Positions 16,570 to 23,620 of a DNA stretch of 45,882 nucleotides are shown piece after piece. Made by a program: the position numbers and the translations under genes. The stretch is taken from NCBI GenBank assembly GCA_947467395.1, contig CANIIC010000012.1:1-45882 (forward strand). Direction: 5' to 3'. Below the pieces are notes generated by a model that ran no database searches, had not been told where the DNA came from, and was given only the letters and a program-made list of their open reading frames with translations. Position 1 is the first letter of the stretch, and each line of letters opens with the position of its first letter. The DNA is from Bryobacterales bacterium. Its GTDB lineage: Bacteria; Acidobacteriota; Terriglobia; Bryobacterales; Bryobacteraceae.

Positions 16570-17484
16570 ATGTCCAGTCACGCACAAGCCCGACTTCGCA
16601 TCCTTCGCACCCTAGACGGGTTGCCGGAGGGAGCCCCAGGCGACATCACGGTCATCTTGGATGGTAGCGGCAGTCCCGAATCCAGACTTCCCGCGAGATT
16701 CGTAGCGCACCTAGGCAGCGGCGCTCTCAAGGTCGAAGTCAGGGTCGCTATAGGCGCGGGTACGGTGGTTGGACTCGCCGGACAACTACAGGGTCCTGAC
16801 GGCCTCGATCCGGTATTGGGACAATTCCGCGTCTTATCATGCTTGCTGTCGGGCATCGGCAAATATCAGGCCAGCCTCGAACCCCATACCCCAGAGGGTT
16901 CGACTTCCGAGCCTCCCCCATCCAGCCGCCGCGAAACATCCGGCTGCGACTATTACGAGATCCTCCAGGTCAGCCGGACCGCCCATCTCGATACGATCCA
17001 TCGCGTGTTCCATCTGCTTGCACAGCGCTACCATCCCGACAATAGGGAGACTGGAGACGAGGAGAAGTTCCGTCTGGCGGTGGAAGCCCACACTGTGTTG
17101 AGCGATAGTGAACGTCGCGCCGCACATGACGTGCAGCTCGCCGAAGAAGATCGTGGCCGCTTGCGCATCTTCGACACCATCGAGAACACGGAGGGCGTTC
17201 AGGCCGAGCTCCGGAAACGACGCGGCATTCTGCGGCTGCTCTACACCCGGCGCATCACCAACCCTCGGGACCCAGCGCTGCGGGGACGCGACTTCGTGCA
17301 AATGCTGGGCTGCCCACCCGAGCATCTGGAATTCGCCTTCTGGTTCCTCAAGGAAAACAAGCTGGTGCAGCGCGCCGATAACAACGCGTTCGAGATTACC
17401 TGGCAAGGAGTGGAGGCGTTTGAAGCGATGGAACAGAATTACAGCGAGAAACAGCCGCTCCGGCTACCAGCGCCTGCGTTCTAG
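16570..17484 (+). CDS. PilZ-like / J-domain / winged-helix fusion protein
   Basis: Soluble protein of 304 residues in three parts. Residues 5-105 form a beta-rich, PilZ-like region (ARFVAHLGSGALKVEVRV), without the clear RxxxR/DxSxxG c-di-GMP residues. Residues 125-190 are a DnaJ-type J domain: DYYEILQVS opening and the essential His155-Pro156-Asp157 (RYHPDN), so it should stimulate an Hsp70 ATPase. Residues 215-295 look like a winged-helix module (RRGILRLLYTRR, then LEFAFWFLKENKLVQ). There is no Gly/Phe or zinc region, so it is not a housekeeping DnaJ. A GGAGGG Shine-Dalgarno at 16561-16566 fixes the start. The combination suggests a regulatory co-chaperone. It shares a CTAG stop overlap with the deacetylase. 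Confidence 0.85.
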   Translation: MSSHAQARLRILRTLDGLPEGAPGDITVILDGSGSPESRLPARFVAHLGSGALKVEVRVAIGAGTVVGLAGQLQGPDGLDPVLGQFRVLSCLLSGIGKYQASLEPHTPEGSTSEPPPSSRRETSGCDYYEILQVSRTAHLDTIHRVFHLLAQRYHPDNRETGDEEKFRLAVEAHTVLSDSERRAAHDVQLAEEDRGRLRIFDTIENTEGVQAELRKRRGILRLLYTRRITNPRDPALRGRDFVQMLGCPPEHLEFAFWFLKENKLVQRADNNAFEITWQGVEAFEAMEQNYSEKQPLRLPAPAF

Positions 17485-18218
17485 CGCCAGCTGCGGCTCT
17501 GATTGCGGCACAACATGTCCGTCAGAGTGACGAATTTGTAGCCACGGTCGATGAGGCGCGGAATCAGGAACTCCACGGCTTCGATCGTCGGCCGGATGTC
17601 GGGCGAAGGAATTGTTCCCCGTCCGTCATGCAGGCAGAGGATCGAACCGTTCTGTACGCGGCTCAACATCAGGCGAGCCACCCGGGGACCCGACCATTTC
17701 CAGTCGCGGCCGATCACCGTCCACATCACTCCGGTCAAACCCAATTTTTCCTGCGCGCCACGCAACCCGAACCAGCGGACCCCGTAAGGCGGCCGGAACC
17801 ACCGCGGACGAACCCCGGTGACGGTACGGATCGACTGCTGCGCCATCGCCAGCTCACGATAAATGTGCTCGGGCGAATGGAAGTGCAGGTAGTTGTGAGA
17901 CTCGGTGTGATTACCCAGATCGTGACCCTGCGCCAGTACTTCGCGCGTGATCTCCGGAAACCGGCGAACATTACGGCCACACATAAAGAATGTGCCCTTA
18001 ACATTATGTTCAGCCAGGACTTCAAGCAGAGCCGGCGTGGACATACTGGGCCCGTCATCGAAGGTCAGGGCGATCTCCGGCTTGTCCGGATCCCCACGGT
18101 AGATCGACGGGGCCAGAATCTCTGCCGACCGTCCACGCACGGCGTACGTCATCAATCCGGCAGCGGAAGCCGCCCCGGCTGTGGCCAAACTCGTGATGGT
18201 CTCTTGATCGATCAGCAT
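17481..18218 (-). CDS. Polysaccharide deacetylase (NodB family)
   Basis: Carbohydrate esterase 4 enzyme of about 245 residues, predicted to remove N- or O-acetyl groups from cell-wall or exopolysaccharide sugars. All main motifs are visible: LTFDDGPS (metal-binding Asp pair), HTESH (metal His pair), RPPYG (catalytic groove) and LHDG near the end. A short N-terminal hydrophobic stretch (ATAGAASAAGLMTYAV) could be an uncleaved anchor or signal. ATG 18218 is chosen; an in-frame TTG at 18251 is an alternative. Upstream lies an 8-bp inverted repeat. Its stop interlocks with that of the convergent J-domain gene. Confidence 0.9.
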   Translation of the reverse strand: MLIDQETITSLATAGAASAAGLMTYAVRGRSAEILAPSIYRGDPDKPEIALTFDDGPSMSTPALLEVLAEHNVKGTFFMCGRNVRRFPEITREVLAQGHDLGNHTESHNYLHFHSPEHIYRELAMAQQSIRTVTGVRPRWFRPPYGVRWFGLRGAQEKLGLTGVMWTVIGRDWKWSGPRVARLMLSRVQNGSILCLHDGRGTIPSPDIRPTIEAVEFLIPRLIDRGYKFVTLTDMLCRNQSRSWR

Positions 18219-18251
18219 GTACGCGGACAATCTCTCAGCATCATGGCACAA

Positions 18252-18280
18252 ACTCTGAGAATACCAAGTCCCCTCAGAGT
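18252..18280. repeat. 8-bp inverted repeat between PEGA and deacetylase genes
   Basis: ACTCTGAG, 13 bases, CTCAGAGT. On the minus strand it lies 36 bases after the PEGA-gene stop and 34 bases before the deacetylase start; the right arm is followed by TTTG. It could be a weak terminator, a leader hairpin or an operator. Two AGTACT palindromes lie at 18278-18283 and 18293-18298, next to it. Confidence 0.45.
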
Positions 18281-18315
18281 ACTCCTACGTCTAGTACTAC
18301 CACAGGACCTTTGAA

Positions 18316-20457
18316 CTAGCGTCCCGTGAACTGGAAATTCGACAGCCCCACTTCATCGTTTCCTGTCACCAGGATGCCAAACTTTCCCTGCGTGAAGTCG
18401 CGGCCAGGCTCAGACCAACTGTCCAACTCGGTCCACCCGTTGTCGCCCTGAATTTTGTGGACCAGCCGCCCGGAGCTGGAATCGATCAGAATGTTCCAGA
18501 CCCGCATGCTCTTGTCCTGTTTGTGCGCAATTTTCTTGCGCTCCAGGGTCTTACCGTTCTCGACCACCTTCGACCACAGGTTTTCTTCGTCCAGTTCAAA
18601 CAGTAGATAGTTCTTAGGATCCTGGTAACCCAGCACCCATCGGACCCGACCACCACGCAGCAGGCTGCCGCCCTTCAGCATGTAGATCGAAAATGTGAAG
18701 ATCCCGTTGGGCTGGATGCCGTAGGTCAGGGTCGCCGCGCCCCGATGCTTCCAAATGTTGTCTTCCATCCTCCAGGTACCGGGCGCCTCAAAGTTCGACA
18801 TGTCGCCCGTCCGGGCCTTCGGCGCCTGCTTCACTGTTGCCGGAGGAGGAGGCGGGGGAGGTGGCGGTGGGGGCGGGGCAGCGACCTTAACTGCCGTCAG
18901 CACCGCTTCGGCACCGGCGATCGTCACCGTCTGTCCGGCACGGAACCCTCGCGGAAACCGGCGCGCTTCAAACTGATCCCGCCGCAGCTCGATCGTGTGA
19001 TCGCCCGGCGCAATGTTCAGATTCCGGTAACTGCCGTCCGCTCCCAGGGACCCGATCGAGCGCTGATCCAGTAACACCTCGGCTCCCGGCGTACCACCGG
19101 TGATCATCAACGTGCCGAACTTCGGCGATTCCTTCAGGGTGAACGCCAGTTTGACCTCGGCGCCCTTCGCGACGGTCGCGGTCTGTGGAGCCGGATCATC
19201 GAACCCGGTTTTTTGTACGCGAACCGTAACTTTGCCGAACGCCTGGATGCGAACTTGGCCCTTCTCCGTGCGACGCTTGTTCTCGCGCTCATTCACGAAC
19301 ACACGCACATCGTCCTCACCCGTGGTGATCCATAGCGTGCCCAGATTCTGATCGGTCTTGAGAAAAACTGCGAGTTCAGTGGCCGCTGAGAACGTATCCT
19401 GAACCGTCTTCTGAAGCTTGCCTTCGCCCAGCACGAATTCAAACGGAGCACCCGCCTTGTACTCGGGAACATCAATGCCTTCGGGCATCAGATCCGCCTG
19501 CACTTGCCCGTTCAACGTCAGTTTCATTGGTGTCGTACTGGTCTGCAACCGAGCCTTCGCTCCAGAATGGGGCACAAGTACCGCCAATAGATTCTTGGTC
19601 AACACCGGCCCCGGAATCACCGGCATCGCAGCCAGCGCGACCTCCACCGGAATGGTGGCCTCACTGGTTCCGCCGCTGACCTTCACCGTATGCGGTCCCG
19701 GCTGCAGATTCTCGATCACGAACTGGCCGTCCTGTAATTCGCCGACCGGCTGATCGTCCAGGAAGACCTGCCCGGCCGCCATTTCCGCGACGATCCGCAC
19801 GCGCGGTGCCTGCGGCTTCAGGGTCAATTTCAATACCCCGGCCTTCGCGGCTTCCACGGTGAGTTTGCTGCTGGCCGAATCGAACCCGTCGAGCGTTGCG
19901 GTCACTTCATACGTGCCGGGTAGAAGCTTCGCCACACAATCGGAAGTACAGGTTTGTTGCCCGTTGACCTGGATCGCCGCGCCGGCCGGTACCGTCGCGA
20001 TGTTCACATCCACCAGCGTCGTCGCCGCAATCTTCGCGCTGAGGTCCATCCACACGCTGTAACCGATCGCGAGCGCACCCAGCGCCACCAATAGAACGAA
20101 AACCAGGGCGAACTTCTTCTTGCGATTCTTCCTCGGCAACGCCGGGACGGGCATGACGGGAGGTGGAGGCTCCGCGGCTAGCGGTCGCGATTCCACTGGA
20201 GCGACGGGAACGGGCACAGGCGCAGGCGCAGGAGGCATCTGCTTAATCGCCGACCCTCGCGCCAGGATGTGCTGTTTTACGTCGTGCGCCACCAACTGGA
20301 CTTCGAAATCGCCCGAATGTTCCTTGGTGATTTCTTCCAGGCGCGCAAACAGAGGTTGTAGACCGCTGAGCGACTCAACCTGATCCACTTGCTGGTCGAT
20401 GCGCTTAAGTTCTTCAAGCGGAGTGAACTTTTCAGAACCCACATCGCTATCGTACAC
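18316..20457 (-). CDS. Single-pass PEGA-repeat protein with C-terminal jelly-roll-like domain
   Basis: 713 residues. A cytoplasmic N-terminal helical region (LEELKRIDQQVDQVESL) and a Pro/Val-rich linker precede one membrane helix near 117-138 after a KKKF stop-transfer-like cluster. Then come about four PEGA-type modules (VNIATVPAGAAIQVNG; LQPGPHTVKVSGG; GTLWITTGEDDVRVFVN; GTLMITGGTPGAEVLLD). Twelve consecutive prolines (528-539) lead to a C-terminal domain of about 165 residues resembling LamG/DUF1080-type sugar-binding folds (YLLFELDEENLWSKVVENG). It probably binds peptidoglycan or glycans outside the inner membrane and signals or anchors inward. The start is GTG 20457; an in-frame GTG 15 bases later is possible. 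Its start is 8 bases from the divergent glycosyltransferase start. Confidence 0.85.
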   Translation of the reverse strand: MYDSDVGSEKFTPLEELKRIDQQVDQVESLSGLQPLFARLEEITKEHSGDFEVQLVAHDVKQHILARGSAIKQMPPAPAPVPVPVAPVESRPLAAEPPPPVMPVPALPRKNRKKKFALVFVLLVALGALAIGYSVWMDLSAKIAATTLVDVNIATVPAGAAIQVNGQQTCTSDCVAKLLPGTYEVTATLDGFDSASSKLTVEAAKAGVLKLTLKPQAPRVRIVAEMAAGQVFLDDQPVGELQDGQFVIENLQPGPHTVKVSGGTSEATIPVEVALAAMPVIPGPVLTKNLLAVLVPHSGAKARLQTSTTPMKLTLNGQVQADLMPEGIDVPEYKAGAPFEFVLGEGKLQKTVQDTFSAATELAVFLKTDQNLGTLWITTGEDDVRVFVNERENKRRTEKGQVRIQAFGKVTVRVQKTGFDDPAPQTATVAKGAEVKLAFTLKESPKFGTLMITGGTPGAEVLLDQRSIGSLGADGSYRNLNIAPGDHTIELRRDQFEARRFPRGFRAGQTVTIAGAEAVLTAVKVAAPPPPPPPPPPPPATVKQAPKARTGDMSNFEAPGTWRMEDNIWKHRGAATLTYGIQPNGIFTFSIYMLKGGSLLRGGRVRWVLGYQDPKNYLLFELDEENLWSKVVENGKTLERKKIAHKQDKSMRVWNILIDSSSGRLVHKIQGDNGWTELDSWSEPGRDFTQGKFGILVTGNDEVGLSNFQFTGR
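18841..18876 (-). repeat. Twelve-codon proline tract
   Basis: A run of 12 CCN codons within the PEGA gene, using all four proline codons in mixed order, so it is selected at the protein level and not a simple slipped repeat. It separates the PEGA modules from the C-terminal domain. Such runs need elongation factor P for translation. Confidence 0.9.
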
Positions 20458-20458
20458 T
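20453..20458 (+). promoter_or_regulatory. TACACT hexamer 7 bases before a GTG start
   Basis: TACACT, then AGCGCCA, then GTG 20466. It overlaps the start codon of the divergent PEGA gene (20455-20457). No Shine-Dalgarno is present. Consistent with a leaderless transcript; the -35 region is unconvincing. Confidence 0.35.
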
Positions 20459-20465
20459 AGCGCCA

Positions 20466-21527
20466 GTGATTATCGCGCTCGACGCAACGCCACTCACCGA
20501 GCCCACCGGCGGCGTCGCGCGCTATACCTGGGAACTCGCACGCAGCCTGGCCCAACTTTACCCCGGCGATCAGTATTGGCTGCTCTCCGATCAGACCTTC
20601 GCGATCCCGCTCGATCGCCCCTCGAACCTGCACAGCGGAGCCCGTCCGACTTCGGCCATCGACCGCCGCTGGTGGCTTTGGGGCCTGCGTCATGAAATGG
20701 ATCGTCGCGGCGCGCAACTCTTTCACGGCACCGATTTCAGCGTCCCCTACGTTCCCCTGAACAAGCCCGCCGTGATGACCATCCACGACCTCAGCCCCTG
20801 GATCGACGCGCCCTGGAACCATGCGTCCGGACGAGTAAAGTGGCGCACACCACAGATGTTGCGCTTGGGGCTAGCGAAAACCGTCATCACCCCCACCCAA
20901 GCAGTCCGCTCCGCCGTGATCGAGCGCTTCGAACTTCGCCCCGACCAGGTGGTCGCCGTCCCGTTGGCCGCTCGTGAGATCTTTCATCCCGTCGCGACCG
21001 AACCCGAGGTCCCGTACTTCCTCTTCGTCGGAACGCTCGAGGCGCGGAAGAACGTTGCCCGCCTAATCGACGCGTGGCGTCCTCTCCACACGCAGTACGG
21101 CATCGAACTGTGGCTGGTCGGCCGCGAACGTGAAGGGTACGAACTGCCAAACGAAGTTCCCGGCCTGCGCTACCTCGGCAATATCGACGACGCCGAACTG
21201 CCCGAACTCTACAGCGGAGCCACGGCCTTCGTCTACCCGTCGCTCTATGAAGGTTTCGGCCTACCCGTGCTCGAAGCCATGCAGTGCGGTTGCCCGGTGG
21301 TCACTTCACTCGACCCGGCCATTTCGGAAGTTACCGCCGGAGCCGCCCTCCAGGTGGACGCACTCGATCTGAACAGCCTGACCCAGGCCCTATGCAACAT
21401 GCTCACAGATCCCTCGCGCCGGCAGGAACATCGCGCTGCCGGTCTCGAGCGTGCATCCCACTTCCGCTGGTCTGAAACCGCGCGCCTCACTCGGGAGGTT
21501 TATGCAGCCGCCTGCGAACGGCCGTAA
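20466..21527 (+). CDS. GT4 family glycosyltransferase
   Basis: Cytoplasmic GT-B retaining glycosyltransferase of 353 residues. The N-terminal half starts with IIALDATPLTEPTGGVARYTWEL, with the glycine-rich acceptor loop. The C-terminal half has FLFVGTLEARKN (start of the donor domain) and the nucleotide-sugar signature PSLYEGFGLPVLEAMQCG with the conserved Glu pair. It likely adds a hexose or mannose-type unit to LPS or exopolysaccharide. The start is GTG 20466, fixed by the family N-terminus, with only 8 bases to the divergent PEGA gene. It overlaps the next glycosyltransferase by 26 bases, so the pair is one operon. Confidence 0.92.
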   Translation: MIIALDATPLTEPTGGVARYTWELARSLAQLYPGDQYWLLSDQTFAIPLDRPSNLHSGARPTSAIDRRWWLWGLRHEMDRRGAQLFHGTDFSVPYVPLNKPAVMTIHDLSPWIDAPWNHASGRVKWRTPQMLRLGLAKTVITPTQAVRSAVIERFELRPDQVVAVPLAAREIFHPVATEPEVPYFLFVGTLEARKNVARLIDAWRPLHTQYGIELWLVGREREGYELPNEVPGLRYLGNIDDAELPELYSGATAFVYPSLYEGFGLPVLEAMQCGCPVVTSLDPAISEVTAGAALQVDALDLNSLTQALCNMLTDPSRRQEHRAAGLERASHFRWSETARLTREVYAAACERP

Positions 21528-22611
21528 GCGAGCCCTATTCGTCAGCCCCGAAAAACCGGGCCTCGGCATGGGTGGCGGAGCCCTGCGCTCCGAAAGCCTG
21601 CTGCAATATTTGCGCCGCGACTATGACGTCGACATCGTCACCTTCACGTTGCGCGAGCACTCCAAGTCCCTCGCCTCGCGCGTCACCCGCAACGCGATTC
21701 GATTGTTGAAGAATGCGCCTCCGCTCTTCGATCGCTACTCGGGTTACGAAGACCAACTCCCACAGGGCCCCTACGATCTCGCGGTGGTCGAACATTTCTG
21801 GTGCGCGTCCTATGCCGACGCCCTGCGCACGCGAGCCTCGCGCCTGGTGCTTGATCTGCATAACATTGAAAGCGAACTCGCCGCAACCCACGCCCGCTCT
21901 GTGACCGGCCCGAAACGCTGGGCCTCGGAGCGGTTCGCCGCGATGTATCGCAGCTTGGAACAGGAATGGTTGCCCAAGTTCGACACGCTGCTGGTCACTT
22001 CAGACGCCGATCGAGCTCGCCTCATCCACCCCGATATTCGACTCTTTCCCAATGGGGTGCCGAGGGCGCCTCTACCATCGGTTGCCGAGCGGGCAGCCGT
22101 GGTCTTCAGCGGGAATCTGGAATATCACCCGAACATTGAGGCCGTGCGCTGGTTCGCACGCTCCATCTGGCCTGGACTATCGAGCGAACTGCCGCGCGCC
22201 GAGTGGCGCTTGATCGGCCGCAATGCACACGCCATCGCCGCCACTGTACACGGATTGCCGAACACCACGATCGTTGGCCCGGTCGACGACGCCATCTCCG
22301 CCATTGCCGAAGGTCGCGTCTGCGTGGTTCCACTCTTATCTGGCAGCGGTACGCGCTTCAAAATCCTAGAAGCCTGGGCCGCCGGACGAGCCGTCGTATC
22401 CACCACTCTGGGCGCGGAAGGCCTCGGGGCAATTCACGGCGAACATCTACTGGTCGCTGATTCCGCCGCTGAGTTCACGCAAGCGATCTTGCGTGTATGG
22501 AAAGATGATGCGCTCCGCCTTCAACTGGCACAAGCCGGCCGGGCACGTTACGAGCAACAATTCACTTGGGATGCCGTTTGGCGGCACTTGGATGATTCCG
22601 GCGGAGTCTAG
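21502..22611 (+). CDS. GT4-like glycosyltransferase (second of pair)
   Basis: About 369 residues, GT-B fold. The N-terminus (RALFVSPEKPGLGMGGGALR) carries the acceptor-side glycine loop; VLDLHNIESELAATHARSV is a typical motif of the EpsH-/Stp1-like branch. Further on are GNLEYHPNIEAVRWF and VVPLLSGSGTRFKILEAWAAG, the donor-binding Glu motif in its K-I-L-E-A-W variant. Start ATG 21502 has GGGAGG 3-8 bases upstream and lies inside the previous gene. It probably works in the same glycan pathway as its partner. The TAG stop shares the palindrome CTAG with the lpxC stop. Confidence 0.9.
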   Translation: MQPPANGRKRALFVSPEKPGLGMGGGALRSESLLQYLRRDYDVDIVTFTLREHSKSLASRVTRNAIRLLKNAPPLFDRYSGYEDQLPQGPYDLAVVEHFWCASYADALRTRASRLVLDLHNIESELAATHARSVTGPKRWASERFAAMYRSLEQEWLPKFDTLLVTSDADRARLIHPDIRLFPNGVPRAPLPSVAERAAVVFSGNLEYHPNIEAVRWFARSIWPGLSSELPRAEWRLIGRNAHAIAATVHGLPNTTIVGPVDDAISAIAEGRVCVVPLLSGSGTRFKILEAWAAGRAVVSTTLGAEGLGAIHGEHLLVADSAAEFTQAILRVWKDDALRLQLAQAGRARYEQQFTWDAVWRHLDDSGGV

Positions 22612-23498
22612 CCCGCCAGCGCCGTATTCGCGCGTTCGCGCTGCTCCTCATGCGCCACAATCTCGTGCAGTGAGGGATCGCTCATGATCCGGTTCACCAG
22701 AGCAAAGTGCATCGCGTGCCCGGCCTTCTCCGCGATTACGTGGCCCAGCAGCGGTTTGCCGATCAACGCCAGATCGCCGATCAGGTCCAGCGCCTTGTGT
22801 CGCCCACATTCGTTCGGGAAGCGCAGGCCGCCTTCGTTCAACACCTTCTCGCGATCGAAGCACACCGCGTTGTCGAGCGTCGCGCCGCGGATCAGACCCA
22901 TGTCGCGCATCTGGGCGAGTTCATACTCAAACCCGAAGGTCCGGGCCGGTGCCAGCTCACGAGCATAATTCTCCGGCGTCACTTCCATCTCCACCACTTG
23001 CCGCCCCACCAGCGGATGCGGGAAGAACACGTCGCATGTCAGCAGGAACTTGTCGGCCGGGACAATGCGGATGCGCTTGCCGTTCTGCTCCACTTCCACT
23101 TCGCGGCGAATGCGCAGATATTTCCGGCGGCGGCGCGATTCCTTCAGCCCCGCGGCCATGATCAGATCCACCCACACCTGCCCGCTACCGTCCAGGATCG
23201 GAACTTCTAGGTTGTCGATCTCAATGAAGGCGTTGTCGATCCCCATGCTGTAAAACGTGCTCAGCAGGTGTTCGGTGGTCGAGATCAGCACACCCTGGCG
23301 CATCAGGCTGGTCGCGTAGCTCACCTTCTGCACGTAACGCCAGCTGGCCGGGATGCGAAACCCTTCGAGATCGGTGCGGATGAAAACGATGCCAGTGCCC
23401 GGAGGAGCAGGCAAAATGCGCGTCTTCACCGGAACCCCCGAATGAAGCCCTACGCCGGACGCTTCCACAGGCCGCAACACGGTGGTCTCGAAGCTCAT
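22608..23498 (-). CDS. lpxC: UDP-3-O-acyl-N-acetylglucosamine deacetylase LpxC
   Basis: Zinc-dependent cytoplasmic enzyme for the committed step of lipid A synthesis, showing that the cell makes LPS. 296 residues. Zinc and catalytic motifs are intact: TTEHLLSTFYSMG (first His), a second region with GRHKALDLIGDLALIG (His and Asp ligands) and GHVIAEKAGHAMH (general-acid His). Start ATG 23498 is secure: the distance from Met to the conserved GVGLHSG equals that in E. coli LpxC. This puts a good promoter (TAGGCA-N17-TACAAT) directly before the codon with no ribosome site, so lpxC is predicted to be leaderless. It is convergent with the glycosyltransferase pair. Confidence 0.96.
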   Translation of the reverse strand: MSFETTVLRPVEASGVGLHSGVPVKTRILPAPPGTGIVFIRTDLEGFRIPASWRYVQKVSYATSLMRQGVLISTTEHLLSTFYSMGIDNAFIEIDNLEVPILDGSGQVWVDLIMAAGLKESRRRRKYLRIRREVEVEQNGKRIRIVPADKFLLTCDVFFPHPLVGRQVVEMEVTPENYARELAPARTFGFEYELAQMRDMGLIRGATLDNAVCFDREKVLNEGGLRFPNECGRHKALDLIGDLALIGKPLLGHVIAEKAGHAMHFALVNRIMSDPSLHEIVAHEEQRERANTALAG

Positions 23499-23504
23499 AT
23501 TCGG

Positions 23505-23533
23505 ATTGTAACAAGCTTCCCCCACCCTGCCTA
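23505..23533 (-). promoter_or_regulatory. Promoter of lpxC, predicted leaderless
   Basis: Minus strand: TAGGCA (23528-23533), 17 bases, TACAAT (23505-23510), preceded by an extended -10 TG (TGTTACAAT). Six bases, CCGAAT, then separate it from the ATG. The expected +1 is the A of the start codon. Confidence 0.6.
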
Positions 23534-23620
23534 GCCCTATGAAACGTAAAGACTTGTTAAATTCCGGATGTGGCAGAATAGACACACTTCCGTCTCTCGC
23601 TGTGGCAATTCCGCCAACTC

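Noticed and set aside
18841-18876. G-rich triplet array as possible regulatory repeat or CRISPR-like element
   Set aside because: It is in frame and encodes 12 prolines with mixed codons within a clear gene; no spacers.
20466-22611. Two GT4 genes as the start of an O-antigen cluster
   Set aside because: Only two transferases, with no wzx/wzy, sugar-nucleotide or Wzm genes around; no basis to name a pathway.
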